NCBI RefSeq assembly: GCF_029968035.1
Contig: NZ_JASCIQ010000012.1
Coordinates: 120,075 to 184,074 of the forward strand
Length of the DNA: 64,000 nucleotides
Origin: Streptomyces cavernicola
GTDB lineage: Bacteria > Actinomycetota > Actinomycetes > Streptomycetales > Streptomycetaceae
Direction of reading: 5' to 3'
Part shown: one piece after another, positions 52,296 to 61,210 of the stretch
Position numbering within the stretch: the first letter of the stretch is position 1
Layout of the letters: every line of letters starts with the position of its first letter
Notes under the pieces: generated by a model
The model's database searches: none
Told to the model about the DNA's origin: nothing
The model's input: the letters and a program-made list of their open reading frames with translations, nothing else
Program-made: the position numbers and the translations under genes

Positions 52296-52439
52296 GTCTG
52301 TCGCTCCGACGGGGGATGCGGAGCGCGTACGAAGTATGTCATGGGGGACCCGGTGCGGTGCACCGGAACAACATGATTGATCTGAGCTTTTCTTGAGCTT
52401 TGCTGCCGGCGGGTGTCCGGGCCGCGCCGCGAGCGCCAA

Positions 52440-52844
52440 TCAGCCCTGCCCGCCTGCCCGTTCACGCCTACCGCCGTCGCTCTCCGCGGCCGCCTCCGCC
52501 GGGCCCGACTCCTTCTCCGCGTCGGCCTTCGTGTTCTCCGCATCGGCCTTCGTGGTGAGCATCGGCCGCACCGGCGGCGGCACGAAGGTGGAGGGCAGCG
52601 AAGGGGCGTTCTCCCGACCGGCGTTGGCGATCACCACCGCGATGTAGGGGAGGAGGATGCCGAGGACGAGCGCGACGATCGCGACGTGCCGCTCGACGTT
52701 CCACAGCACCGCCGCGAGGATCACGGAGACCGTGCGCACGGACATGGAGATCACATAGCGGCGCTGCCGGCCGCGCACGTCATCGGCGAGGCCCTGCCGG
52801 GCGCCGGTGATCCGGAACACCTCGACGTTCTCGTGCTTCCGCAT
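52440..52844 (-). CDS. DUF3099 domain membrane protein
   Basis: A 134-aa protein matching DUF3099: FRITGARQGLADDVRGRQRRYVISMSVRTVSVILA near the start (parts: GARQGLADDVRGRQRRY), then two membrane segments (SVRTVSVILAAVLW and VAIVALVLGILLPYIAVVIAN), and a hydrophilic tail with a duplicated TKADAEN/TKADAEK unit. The start is uncertain between ATG 52844 and GTG codons at 52847 and 52853; a GGGGTGGTGG sequence lies just upstream. Function unknown. Confidence 0.82.
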   Translation of the reverse strand: MRKHENVEVFRITGARQGLADDVRGRQRRYVISMSVRTVSVILAAVLWNVERHVAIVALVLGILLPYIAVVIANAGRENAPSLPSTFVPPPVRPMLTTKADAENTKADAEKESGPAEAAAESDGGRRERAGGQG

Positions 52845-53054
52845 CACGTCCACCACCCCGCCCGCTGTAACCGGCTCGTCCCAGACTGACCCCTCCACGG
52901 TACGCCCGGCCCTTCCGGCCGACGAGACCGGGGCGCTCGTAACCAGCGGGAACGCGCCGCCGTCCCAGGTCCCGGACAATCTCCGAAATGCGCGGTATGC
53001 CGGGAGGTCCGAAACTGGGCCTATCTGCTCACCGACCCGTACGAGGAGGCAGCC

Positions 53055-53330
53055 ATGGGCTGGTTGTGGGCGATCATCGTGGGATTCGTGCTCGGGCTTC
53101 TCGCCAAGGCGATCCTTCCCGGCAAGCAGCACATGCCGCTGTGGCTGACGACCGTGTTCGGCATCATCGGCGGCGTGGTCGGCAACTCCCTCGCGGCGGG
53201 CTTCGGCATCGCCGAGACCCGGGGCATCGACTGGGGCCGGCACGCCCTGCAGGTGGCCGCCGCCGTGGTCCTGGTGTTCCTGGGCGACATGCTCTACCAG
53301 GCGGTCCGCGGCAACAAACAGGTCACCTGA
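53055..53330 (+). CDS. GlsB/YeaQ/YmgE family stress response membrane protein
   Basis: A 91-aa protein with three membrane segments: WLWAIIVGFVLGLLAKAILP, PLWLTTVFGIIGGVVGNSLA and ALQVAAAVVLVFLGDMLYQA. The GIIGG core and the PGKQHMPLW loop are typical of the GlsB/YeaQ/YmgE (transglycosylase-associated) family, often linked to Gls24/Asp23 stress proteins, which this genome encodes 20 kb away. AGGAGG lies seven bases before the ATG. It is divergent from DUF3099 and convergent with tyrS. Confidence 0.9.
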   Translation: MGWLWAIIVGFVLGLLAKAILPGKQHMPLWLTTVFGIIGGVVGNSLAAGFGIAETRGIDWGRHALQVAAAVVLVFLGDMLYQAVRGNKQVT

Positions 53331-53344
53331 CTCCACGTACGCGA

Positions 53345-53376
53345 AAGGGGGCCGGCCCCGACGGGCCGGCCCCCTT
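53345..53376. terminator. Bidirectional terminator between the GlsB-type gene and tyrS
   Basis: A perfect 14-bp stem (53345-53358 and 53363-53376), loop CGAC, starting AAGGGGGCC and ending CCCCCTT, between convergent stops at 53330 and 53396. Confidence 0.88.
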
Positions 53377-53395
53377 CGTCATGCCTGGACCTGGA

Positions 53396-54667
53396 TCAGG
53401 CGTCGACGATCTCGATCGCCGCCAGGTTCTTCTTGCCGCGGCGCAGCACCAGCCACCGGCCGTGCAGCAGCTGCTCGCGCCCGGCCACGGCGTCCTCGGC
53501 GGCGACCTTCTCGTTGTTCACGTACGCACCGCCCTCCTTCACCGTGCGGCGCGCGGCGGACTTGCTGGCGACGAGGCCGACCTCGGCGAACAGGTCGACG
53601 ACCGCGCCGAGTTCGGTCACCTTGGCGTGCGGCAGCTCGGAGAGCGCCGCGCTCAGCGTGGCCTCGTCCAGGTCGCCGAGCTCGCCCTGGCCGAAGAGCG
53701 CCTTGGATGCGGCGATCACGGCCGCGCACTGGTCGGCGCCGTGCACCAGGGCGGTCAGCTCCTCGGCGAGCGCGCGCTGCGCGGTGCGCGCCTGCGGCCG
53801 CTCCTGCGTGACCTGCTCCAGCTCCTCCAGCTCGCTCTGCGACTTGAAGCTGAGGATGCGCATGTACGTCGAGATGTCCCGGTCGTCGACGTTCAGCCAG
53901 AACTGGTAGAAGGCGTACGGCGTGGTCATCTCGGGGTCGAGCCAGACCGCGCCGCCCTCGGTCTTGCCGAACTTGGTGCCGTCCGCCTTCGTCATGAGCG
54001 GCGTGGCCATGGCGTGCGCCGAGGCCTCCGGCTCCAGGCGGTGGATCAGGTCGAGGCCCGCCGTCAGGTTGCCCCACTGGTCGGAGCCGCCGGACTGCAG
54101 CACGCAGCCGTAGCGCCGGTACAGCTCCAGGAAGTCCATGCCCTGCAGGAGCTGGTAGCTGAACTCGGTGTAGCTGATGCCCTGGTCGGACTCCAGGCGG
54201 CGGGCCACCGAGTCCTTGGTGAGCATCTTGTTGACCCGGAAGTGCTTGCCGATGTCGCGCAGGAACTCGATGGCGGACATGCCGCCCGTCCAGTCCAGGT
54301 TGTTGACCATCGTCGCCGCGTTGTCGCCGGACTCGAAGTCCAGGAACGGGCGGATCTGCGAGCGCACCCGCTCCACCCACAGCGCCACCGTCTCCGGGGA
54401 GTTCAGCGTGCGCTCGGCGGTCGGCTTCGGGTCGCCGATCTGGCCCGTGGCGCCGCCGACCAGAGCCAGCGGGCGGTGGCCCGCCTGCTGCAGCCGGCGC
54501 ATGGTGAGGACCTGCACCAGGTGTCCGACGTGGAGGCTCGGCGCGGTCGGGTCGAAGCCGCAATAGAAGGTGATCGGACCGTCCGCGAGCGCCTTGCGCA
54601 GTGCGTCCTCGTCAGTGGACTGCGCGAAAAGTCCGCGCCACTGAAGCTCGTCGACGATGTCCGTCAC
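53396..54667 (-). CDS. tyrS: Tyrosyl-tRNA synthetase
   Basis: A 423-aa class I aminoacyl-tRNA synthetase charging tRNA-Tyr. The HIGH motif is HVGH at 46-49 in [12 protein letters not shown]; the KMSKS loop is the variant KFGKT at 232-236. The tyrosine-specific segment [11 protein letters not shown] and [10 protein letters not shown] are intact, and the C-terminal S4 RNA-binding domain runs from about residue 355 ([20 protein letters not shown]) to the end. ATG at 54667. No T-box-like leader was recognised upstream. Confidence 0.97.
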   Translation of the reverse strand: MTDIVDELQWRGLFAQSTDEDALRKALADGPITFYCGFDPTAPSLHVGHLVQVLTMRRLQQAGHRPLALVGGATGQIGDPKPTAERTLNSPETVALWVERVRSQIRPFLDFESGDNAATMVNNLDWTGGMSAIEFLRDIGKHFRVNKMLTKDSVARRLESDQGISYTEFSYQLLQGMDFLELYRRYGCVLQSGGSDQWGNLTAGLDLIHRLEPEASAHAMATPLMTKADGTKFGKTEGGAVWLDPEMTTPYAFYQFWLNVDDRDISTYMRILSFKSQSELEELEQVTQERPQARTAQRALAEELTALVHGADQCAAVIAASKALFGQGELGDLDEATLSAALSELPHAKVTELGAVVDLFAEVGLVASKSAARRTVKEGGAYVNNEKVAAEDAVAGREQLLHGRWLVLRRGKKNLAAIEIVDA

Positions 54668-54775
54668 GATCCCGTGTCTCCTCGAAGCGAAAGGTCGGCC
54701 GCAGAAGTGGGCCGCTGGGCTCAGTCTATGGGGGCGGCGCGGTGGGCCCGAACCGGATTCTGCCGGCGGCAGAGG

Positions 54776-54817
54776 AACGGGAAGGGCGCGCTCCGCGCGG
54801 AGCGCACCCTCCCCGTT
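54776..54817 (-). terminator. Terminator after tldE
   Basis: Arms 54776-54795 and 54798-54817 pair at 18 of 20 positions around a 2-base loop. It lies 12 bases past the tldE stop and upstream of tyrS. Confidence 0.8.
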
Positions 54818-54828
54818 GGTTCACAAGG

Positions 54829-56223
54829 TCACACGCCCTTGCTGACCGAGCTCATGTTGAAGTCCGGCACGCGCAGGGCGGGCATCGCGGCCCGCGTGAA
54901 CCAGTCGCCCCACTCGCGCGGCAGCGTCTTCTCCGTACGGCCCGCCTCCGAGACCCGGCCGAGGAGGCCGACCGGGGACTCGTTGAAGCGGAAGTTGTTG
55001 ACCTCGCCGACCACCTCGCCGTTCTCCACCAGGTACACGCCGTCCCGGGTGAGGCCGGTGAGCAGCAGCGTGGCCGGGTCGACCTCGCGGATGTACCAGA
55101 GGCAGGTCAGGAGCAGCCCGCGCTCGGTGGCCGCGACCATCTCGTCCAGCGACTTCTCGCCGCCGCCCTCCAGGATCAGGTTGTCCACGCCGGGCGCAAC
55201 GGGAAGTCCCGTCAGGCCCGCGCTGTGCCGGGTGCTCAGGAGGTGCGTGAGCTCGCCGTCGCGCAGCCAGTCCGTGGGGCCGAGCGGCAGCCCGTTGTCG
55301 AACACCGAGGAGTCGTCCCCGGAAGCGTGCGCGAGCACGAACGGGGCGGATTCCAGGCCGGGTTCGCGCGGGTCGCTGCGCAGCGTCAACGGCAGCTCGG
55401 ACAGCTTCTCGCCGACCCGGGTGCCGCCGCCCGGCGTGGAGAACACCGTCCGTCCTTCGGCGGCGTCCCGCGCGCCCGACGACCAGTACTGGTAGATCAG
55501 CAGGTCGGCCACGGCGCTCGGCGGCAGCAGCGTCTCGTACCGCCCGGCGGGCAGCTCGATGCGGCGCTCCGCCCAGCCGAGCCGGGTGGCGAGCTCCGTG
55601 TCCAGGGCCGCGGGGTCGACGTCCTTGAAGTCCCGCGTGGCCCGGCCCGCCCACGCCGACCGGGTCAGGTCCGGCGACTTGGCGTTCAGCTCCAGGGTGC
55701 CGTTCGGCTGGTCGTGCCGGAGCCGCAGCCCTGTGGACGTACCGAGATAGCTGGACGTCAGCTCGTGGTTGGCGAAGCCGTACAGCTCACGTCCGCCTGC
55801 ACGCGCGCGTGCGAAGGCCTCGCCGAGGGCGGGCGCGAAGTCCGCGAACACGTCGGAGGTGGTCTCGGCGGGCGCCTCGGCGAAGTCGGCGGACACCGTG
55901 CCTCCGGAGACCAGCGGCTGCGCGTCCTCGGCGGGCCCGGCCGAGCGCGCGGCGTCCTCCGCGGCCCGCACGAGGTCCTCGAGGTCGGCGGTGGTGACCG
56001 CGGCGCGCGAGACGACGCCGGAGGCGGTGCCCTCCTTGCCGTCGACGGTGGCGATCACGGTGAGGGTGCGGCCGCGCGTCACGCCGTTCGTGGTCAGCGC
56101 GTTGCCCGCCCAGCGCAGGTTCGCCGTGGACTCCTCGTCGGCGATCACCACACAGCCGTCGGCCCGGGAGAGTTCGAGGGCGCGCTCGACGATCTCGTGC
56201 GGCTTGTTCGTACGAGAGCTCAC
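54829..56223 (-). CDS. TldD/PmbA family protein, TldE-like subunit
   Basis: A 464-aa TldD/PmbA protein. In E. coli TldD and TldE form a heterodimeric metalloprotease that processes peptides such as microcin B17 and CcdA; only TldD carries the zinc motif. This protein lacks HExxxH, as expected for the TldE/PmbA partner, and has the family end VENGEVVGEVNNFRFNESPVGLLGRV. It starts at GTG 56223 behind CAGGAGGCGGGTCA, a sequence that is itself a duplicate of the tldD 3' end. Cotranscription with tldD is likely. Confidence 0.9.
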   Translation of the reverse strand: MSSRTNKPHEIVERALELSRADGCVVIADEESTANLRWAGNALTTNGVTRGRTLTVIATVDGKEGTASGVVSRAAVTTADLEDLVRAAEDAARSAGPAEDAQPLVSGGTVSADFAEAPAETTSDVFADFAPALGEAFARARAGGRELYGFANHELTSSYLGTSTGLRLRHDQPNGTLELNAKSPDLTRSAWAGRATRDFKDVDPAALDTELATRLGWAERRIELPAGRYETLLPPSAVADLLIYQYWSSGARDAAEGRTVFSTPGGGTRVGEKLSELPLTLRSDPREPGLESAPFVLAHASGDDSSVFDNGLPLGPTDWLRDGELTHLLSTRHSAGLTGLPVAPGVDNLILEGGGEKSLDEMVAATERGLLLTCLWYIREVDPATLLLTGLTRDGVYLVENGEVVGEVNNFRFNESPVGLLGRVSEAGRTEKTLPREWGDWFTRAAMPALRVPDFNMSSVSKGV

Positions 56224-56341
56224 TGACCCGCCTCCTGCGTGGTGTTCAGACTGTGCTTGCCCGGGGGACGACCCCCGGACCCCCAGCCGGGGGCGGTGCG
56301 GAATGGGCGCTTCATTGACCCGCCTCCTGCGTGGTGTTCAG
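56224..56341 (-). repeat. 26-bp direct duplication at the tldD-tldE junction
   Basis: TGACCCGCCTCCTGCGTGGT plus six more bases occurs at 56224-56249 and again at 56316-56341, 92 bases apart. The 66 bases between contain CCCGGGGGACGACCCCCGG and related G/C palindromes. Each copy holds the AGGAGG ribosome binding sequence and the codons for LNTTQEAG. Confidence 0.92.
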
Positions 56342-57835
56342 GATGTTCACGTTCTGGAAGAGGGCCGACGGGCAGCCGTGGGAGACCGCCGCGACCTGGC
56401 CCGGCTGGGCCTTGCCGCAGTTGAACGCGCCGCCCAGGACGTACGTCTCGGGGCCGCCGACCGCGGCCATCGAACCCCAGAAGTCGGTGGTCGTCGCCTG
56501 GTACGCGACATCGCGGAGCTGGCCCGCGAGCCGGCCGTTCTCGATCTTGAAGAAGCGCTGGCCGGTGAACTGGAAGTTGTAGCGCTGCATGTCGATGGAC
56601 CAGGAGCGGTCGCCGATGACGTAGATGCCGCGGTCCACCCCGGCGATCAGCTCGTCCGTGGACGGGCCCTCGGGCGCCGGCTGCAGGGACACGTTCGCCA
56701 TCCGCTGCACCGGCACATGCGCGGGGGAGTCGGCGTACGCGCAGCCGTTGGACCGCTCGAAGCCGGTGAGCTTCGCGATCCGCCGGTCCAGCTGGTAGCC
56801 GACCAGGGTGCCGTCCTTGACCAGGTCCCAGGACTGTCCTGCCACGCCCTCGTCGTCGTACCCGATCGTGGCGAGGCCGTGCTCGGCGGTGCGGTCGCCC
56901 GTGACGTTCATGACCTCGGAGCCGTACTTGAGCTTGCCGAGCTGGTCGAACGTCGCGAACGAGGTGCCCGCGTAGGCCGCCTCGTAGCCCAGCGCGCGGT
57001 CCAACTCCGTTGCGTGGCCGATCGATTCGTGGATCGTCAGCCACAGGTTGGACGGGTCCACGACCAGGTCGTACGCACCGGGCTCGACGCTCGGCGCGCG
57101 CATCTTCTCGGCCAGGAAGCCGGGGATCTGCGCCAGCTCGGAGTCCCAGTCCCACACGTCGCCCGTGAGGTACTCCCAGCCGCGCCCGACCGGCGGCGCG
57201 ATCGTGCGCATCGAGTCGAACTCGCCGCTCTTCTCGTCCACCGCGACCGCGGTGAGCTGCGGGTGCAGGCGGACCCGCTGCTGGGTGGTGACGGTGCCCG
57301 CGGTGTCGGCGTAGAACTTGTTCTCCTGCACCGTGAGCAGCGAGGCGTCCACGTGCGCCACCCCGTGCGCCGCGAGCAGCCGCGCACTCCAGTCGGCGAG
57401 CAGCGCGGTCTTCTCCTCGGCCGGCACGTCGAAGGGGTTGATCTCGTACGCGGAGATCCACGTCCGGTCCGCGTGCACCGGCTCGGCGGCCAGCTCCACG
57501 CGCTCGTCGGATCCGGCGGCGGCGATCACCTGCGCGGAGAGCTTCGCCATCGCGACGGCCTGGGACGCGACCTTCGCCGCCGCGTCCATCGTCAGATCCA
57601 CGCCGGAGGCGAAACCCCAACTGCCGCCGTGCACCACGCGCACCGCGTACCCCAGGTCCGTGGTGTCCGACGAGCCGGAGGGTTTGGCGTCCCGCAGCCG
57701 CCAGGCCGCACTGCGCACCCGCTCGAAACGGAAGTCCGCGTGCTCGGCGCCCAGGGCGCGGGCGCGGGCGAGCGCCGCGTCGGCGAGCGCCCGCAGCGGC
57801 AGCGCGGTGAACGCTGCGTCGATGGAACGTTCCAC
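56312..57835 (-). CDS. tldD: TldD-like metalloprotease subunit
   Basis: A 507-aa TldD protein. The zinc-binding motif is in LTIHESIGHATELDRALGYE (HExxxH form HESIGH, with the downstream ligand region). The family features YAVRVVHGGSWGFASG near the N-terminus and LVGYQLDRRIAKLTGFERSNG in the second half are intact. It would form the catalytic half of a TldD/TldE protease. GTG 57835 has AGGAGA six bases upstream and gives the usual size. It ends at 56312; the last residues LNTTQEAGQ are the ones duplicated downstream. Confidence 0.92.
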   Translation of the reverse strand: MERSIDAAFTALPLRALADAALARARALGAEHADFRFERVRSAAWRLRDAKPSGSSDTTDLGYAVRVVHGGSWGFASGVDLTMDAAAKVASQAVAMAKLSAQVIAAAGSDERVELAAEPVHADRTWISAYEINPFDVPAEEKTALLADWSARLLAAHGVAHVDASLLTVQENKFYADTAGTVTTQQRVRLHPQLTAVAVDEKSGEFDSMRTIAPPVGRGWEYLTGDVWDWDSELAQIPGFLAEKMRAPSVEPGAYDLVVDPSNLWLTIHESIGHATELDRALGYEAAYAGTSFATFDQLGKLKYGSEVMNVTGDRTAEHGLATIGYDDEGVAGQSWDLVKDGTLVGYQLDRRIAKLTGFERSNGCAYADSPAHVPVQRMANVSLQPAPEGPSTDELIAGVDRGIYVIGDRSWSIDMQRYNFQFTGQRFFKIENGRLAGQLRDVAYQATTTDFWGSMAAVGGPETYVLGGAFNCGKAQPGQVAAVSHGCPSALFQNVNILNTTQEAGQ

Positions 57836-58008
57836 GAATGTCTCCTGTCGGCTGCTGTCGGTGTCCGTGACCGGTGCCTTCGTTGCCGGTGCGGCCGTCA
57901 CGGGTGTCCGTAACCGGTTGTGCCGGTGTCCGGTGCGTCCGGTGAGCGGCCGGACGTGTCCGATCATGTCGCGGCGGCCCGTACGGTCGCCAGACCTTTC
58001 TGTAGAGA

Positions 58009-58040
58009 CCCGACAGTCACTGCTCCGAGGGGCTGTCGGG
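58009..58040. promoter_or_regulatory. Inverted repeat upstream of fabG-fabI
   Basis: CCCGACAG (58009-58016) and CTGTCGGG (58033-58040) form a perfect 8-bp inverted repeat with a 16-base spacer in the 278-base region between divergent tldD and fabG. It is a candidate operator for the fatty acid genes. The left part of the region (57840-57960) is made of short CCGGTG-type repeats and holds nothing else recognisable. Confidence 0.5.
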
Positions 58041-58113
58041 GCTCGATTCTCCGTATCGCGGAAGCTACCGATAGTTTGCTGGGGTACCAGACTGCTAGGG
58101 AAAGGGTGATCCG

Positions 58114-58818
58114 TTGAGCCGCTCGGTTCTCGTCACCGGAGGCAACCGGGGCATCGGCCTCGCCATCGCCCGCGCTTTCGCCGACGCCGGCGACAAGGTC
58201 GCGATCACATACCGCTCGGGTGAGCCGCCGGAGGGCTTCCTGGCCGTCCGGTGCGACATCACCGACGCCGAGCAGGTGGAGCAGGCCTACAAGGAGATCG
58301 AGGAGAAGCACGGTCCCGTGGAGGTCCTCGTCGCCAACGCCGGCGTGACCAAGGACCAGCTCCTCATGCGCATGTCCGAGGAGGACTTCAGCTCCGTCCT
58401 CGACACCAACCTCACGGGCGCCTTCCGCGTCGTGAAGCGCGCCAACCGCGGCATGCTGCGCGCCAAGAAGGGCCGCGTCGTGCTGATCTCCTCCGTGGTC
58501 GGGCTGCTCGGCTCCGCCGGCCAGGCCAACTACGCCGCGTCCAAGGCCGGCCTCGTCGGCTTCGCGCGCTCCCTGGCCCGTGAGCTCGGCTCGCGCAACA
58601 TCACGTTCAACGTCGTCGCGCCCGGCTTCGTCGACACCGACATGACGAAGGCGCTCAGCGACGAGCAGCGTCAGAACATCGTCGGCCAGGTGCCGCTCGG
58701 CCGTTACGCGCAGCCCGAGGAGATCGCCGCCGCGGTGCGGTTCCTCGCCTCGGACGACGCTTCGTACATCACTGGAGCCGTCATCCCCGTTGACGGCGGA
58801 TTGGGCATGGGGCACTGA
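58114..58818 (+). CDS. fabG: 3-oxoacyl-ACP reductase FabG (MabA-like)
   Basis: A 234-aa SDR that reduces 3-oxoacyl-ACP with NADPH in type II fatty acid synthesis. The cofactor turn is LVTGGNRGIGLAIA (6-19), NAG in VLVANAGVTKDQLLMRM, and the catalytic residues S127, Y140 and K144 (LISSVVG, QANYAASKAG). It is paired with fabI six bases downstream, the same gene order as fabG1-inhA in mycobacteria, which supports the role. The start is TTG at 58114 preceded by AAAGGG. Confidence 0.95.
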   Translation: MSRSVLVTGGNRGIGLAIARAFADAGDKVAITYRSGEPPEGFLAVRCDITDAEQVEQAYKEIEEKHGPVEVLVANAGVTKDQLLMRMSEEDFSSVLDTNLTGAFRVVKRANRGMLRAKKGRVVLISSVVGLLGSAGQANYAASKAGLVGFARSLARELGSRNITFNVVAPGFVDTDMTKALSDEQRQNIVGQVPLGRYAQPEEIAAAVRFLASDDASYITGAVIPVDGGLGMGH

Positions 58819-58823
58819 CACCG

Positions 58824-59600
58824 ATGACTACCACTGGCGGAATTCTCGAGGGCAAGCGCATCCTCATCACGGGTGTGCTGATGGAGTCCTCCATCGCGTT
58901 CCACGCCGCGAAGCTGGCCCAGGAGCAGGGTGCGGAGATCATCCTCACCGCGTTCCCGCGGCCGACGCTGACGGAGCGCATCGCCAAGAAGCTCCCCAAG
59001 CCGACGACGGTCCTCGAACTGGACGTCACCAACGACGAGCACCTCGCCGGCCTCGCCGACAAGGTCCGCGCCGACCTGGGCGGCCTCGACGGCGTCGTGC
59101 ACTCCATCGGTTTCGCGCCGCAGGACGCCCTCGGCGGCAACTTCCTCGACACCCCCTTCGAGTCGGTGTCGACGGCCATGCACGTCTCCGCGTACTCGCT
59201 GAAGTCGCTGACCATGGCCTGCAAGCCGCTCATGCAGGACGGCGGCTCGGTGGTCGGCCTGACCTTCGACGCGCAGTTCGCCTGGCCGCAGTACGACTGG
59301 ATGGGCCCGGCCAAGGCCGCCCTGGAGGCGACCAACCGCTACATGGCGCGCTACCTCGGCCCCGACAACATCCGTTGCAACCTGGTCTCGGCGGGCCCGA
59401 TCGGCTCCATGGCCGCGAAGTCCATCCCGGGCTTCTCCGACCTGGCCTCGGTGTGGGACACCCGCTCCCCGCTGAACTGGGAGCTCTCCGACCCGGAGCC
59501 GGCCGGCAAGGCCATCGTGGCCCTGCTCTCGGACTGGTTCCCGAAGACCACTGGCGAGATCGTCCACGTCGACGGCGGCCTGCACGCCATCGGCGCCTGA
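58824..59600 (+). CDS. fabI: Enoyl-ACP reductase FabI (InhA-like)
   Basis: A 258-aa NADH-dependent enoyl-ACP reductase. The family-specific opening GGILEGKRILITGVLMESSIAF, the HSIGFAPQDALGG segment and the active-site Y157/K164 pair (PQYDWMGPAKAAL) identify the InhA/FabI type, target of isoniazid-type and triclosan inhibitors in relatives. It ends with VHVDGGLHAIGA. It is coupled to fabG and followed by a strong hairpin, so the two form a complete transcription unit. Confidence 0.96.
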   Translation: MTTTGGILEGKRILITGVLMESSIAFHAAKLAQEQGAEIILTAFPRPTLTERIAKKLPKPTTVLELDVTNDEHLAGLADKVRADLGGLDGVVHSIGFAPQDALGGNFLDTPFESVSTAMHVSAYSLKSLTMACKPLMQDGGSVVGLTFDAQFAWPQYDWMGPAKAALEATNRYMARYLGPDNIRCNLVSAGPIGSMAAKSIPGFSDLASVWDTRSPLNWELSDPEPAGKAIVALLSDWFPKTTGEIVHVDGGLHAIGA

Positions 59601-59641
59601 TCCCTCTCCGTACGACTGGTTACGACTGGTTCGTACGAGGC

Positions 59642-59682
59642 CGACGCCCCGTTTCCCGCTCCGCGCGGGAGGCGGGGCGTCG
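59642..59682 (+). terminator. Terminator after fabI
   Basis: A perfect 10-bp outer stem (59642-59651 and 59673-59682) with a GC-rich inner loop, 41 bases after the fabI stop. A double ACGACTGGTT (59612-59631) lies just before it. Confidence 0.75.
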
Positions 59683-59847
59683 CCCGTTCGGCCCCGCCGG
59701 CCGGGCGCCCCAGGCCCGAAGTGCGCACGCTGGAAGTCGAGTTCGAGACCGTGACCCGGTCCGGGTTCGAGACCGCTCTCTCCCCCTTGTGGTGCAGCCA
59801 CGGCAGCCCGAGTGACTTGTCGTAGTACGGCCGAGGAGGTCCTTCCG

Positions 59848-60225
59848 GTGCGCAGGCCCCACAGTTTGCCCTCGGCGCTCGCCGGGCTGGCCCTGCTGGT
59901 CTGCCTTCCGGTGTCCCTTCCCGCGGCGCTCCCCGCGGAGGCCGCCCCTCGATCCGTCTCGCGTCCGGCTTCGGGGTCGGTGGCGCAGCCGCAGCGGCCG
60001 TTCGGTGCGACGTGCCGTACGCGTCAGTCCGGCTCGCACGTGGTCGCGTACTGCCACAACCCGTACCCCGAGACCGACCGGGTCGCTCTGCACATCGAGT
60101 GCCGCCGCTGGTGGGACATCGACACCGACACCGCGCGGGTGACGGCGGAGCCCGCGATGACGGTGCGGCTCACCGGGCGCTGCTGGAAGGAAGTCGGGTC
60201 GGCCTGGGTCAGCCACGAGCGCTGA
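59848..60225 (+). CDS. Small secreted protein, unknown function
   Basis: A 125-aa protein with a signal peptide (RRPH start, LAGLALLVCLPVSLPAALPAEA core, cleavage near AEA-AP). The mature part of about 85 residues has four cysteines (ATCRTRQSG, AYCHNPYPE, ECRRWWDID, GRCWKEVG), likely two disulfides, and looks like a small beta-rich exported domain. I do not recognise the family. The GTG at 59848 has GAGGAGG nine bases upstream. A direct repeat GTTCGAGACCG occurs at 59741 and 59765 in its upstream region. Confidence 0.75.
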   Translation: MRRPHSLPSALAGLALLVCLPVSLPAALPAEAAPRSVSRPASGSVAQPQRPFGATCRTRQSGSHVVAYCHNPYPETDRVALHIECRRWWDIDTDTARVTAEPAMTVRLTGRCWKEVGSAWVSHER

Positions 60226-60375
60226 GGCGTGCTGGGGTCGCGCCCTGCGCGGTGAGCGCGGCGAACGTCAATCCCGAACCCGGCACTGGGTGTTAAGGCG
60301 GGACCGGCCTGCAGGCGCAGAACCGTCTCTGGGCGTTGATCCGGAAACCGCCACTACGCGCGCGTGCCGTTCACT

Positions 60376-60409
60376 TACGCGTGAGTTCCGCCTACGCGTG
60401 AGTTCCGCC
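60376..60409. repeat. 17-bp tandem duplication over the FadR-type gene stop
   Basis: TACGCGTGAGTTCCGCC occurs twice in a row at 60376-60392 and 60393-60409. The second copy encodes the last codons and stop of the regulator; the first lies just past it. Confidence 0.9.
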
Positions 60410-61093
60410 CTCGTCCTCGTCGAACTTGCCCGTGCGGCACAGGAACGGGTAGCCCGCGGCCTCGGCCGCCGCCGTGTCCGCGTCGCCCTCGCGGATCGCG
60501 TCGACGAGCCGCACGTGGTCCATGTTGTTCTCGGGGGTGAGCCGCTCGCCCACATCGTCGCGCAGCCAGGCCCGCAGGACCTCGCCGAGGTCGGCGTACA
60601 GCTCGGTCAGGACCTCGTTGTGGCCGGCCGAGACGACGGCCATGTGGAAGGTCGCGTCGGCTTCGATGAACGCGTCCTTGTCCCGCTCCTGCCAGGCCTG
60701 CTCACGGCGTTCGAGCAGGGCGTCCAGCTGCTTGAGCTCACGTTCCGTACGGCGCTCGGCGGCGAGCTTCGCCGCGGTCGACTCGAGGGTGGAGCGCAGC
60801 TCGGCGATGTGGCGCGGGTCGGCGTCGGCGAACCTGCGGTGCATCACTCCGGCGAGCTCGCTGGTGGCGGCCACATAGGTGCCGGAGCCCTGCCGGATGT
60901 CGAGCAGGCCGTTGTGCGCCAGCGCCCGCACCGCCTCCCGCACCGTGTTGCGGGCGACGCCGAGCTGCTCGACCAGCTCCGGCTCGGTGGGGATGCGGCT
61001 GCCCACGGGCCACTCGCCGGACGTGATCTGGTTCCGCAGCTCGGTGATGACCTGGTCGGCGAGTGCGGAGCGCCTGGGTGACATCAGAGGCAT
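60392..61093 (-). CDS. FadR/GntR family transcriptional regulator
   Basis: A 233-aa GntR regulator of the FadR/VanR subfamily. The winged helix-turn-helix covers residues 10-75: ADQVITELRNQITSGEWPVG, RIPTEPELVEQLGVARNTVREAVRAL (parts quoted) and DIRQGSGTYVA. The all-helical FCD ligand domain follows, with the metal-site histidines in HMAVVSAGHNEVL. GAAGGAAG precedes the ATG at 61093. It is divergent from the CynX/NimT transporter, and an operator-like palindrome covers the transporter's promoter, so transporter control is likely. Confidence 0.92.
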   Translation of the reverse strand: MPLMSPRRSALADQVITELRNQITSGEWPVGSRIPTEPELVEQLGVARNTVREAVRALAHNGLLDIRQGSGTYVAATSELAGVMHRRFADADPRHIAELRSTLESTAAKLAAERRTERELKQLDALLERREQAWQERDKDAFIEADATFHMAVVSAGHNEVLTELYADLGEVLRAWLRDDVGERLTPENNMDHVRLVDAIREGDADTAAAEAAGYPFLCRTGKFDEDEGGTHA

Positions 61094-61210
61094 GGAACTT
61101 CCTTCGGAAGGCGGGCGGGCGTCGCAGGGACTCTTGCGGGCGTCGCCGGGATCTTAAGCGGAGCTGCGCCCCGGACCGGGAACCGGGAGGGGGTGGAGCG
61201 AGCATTCATC

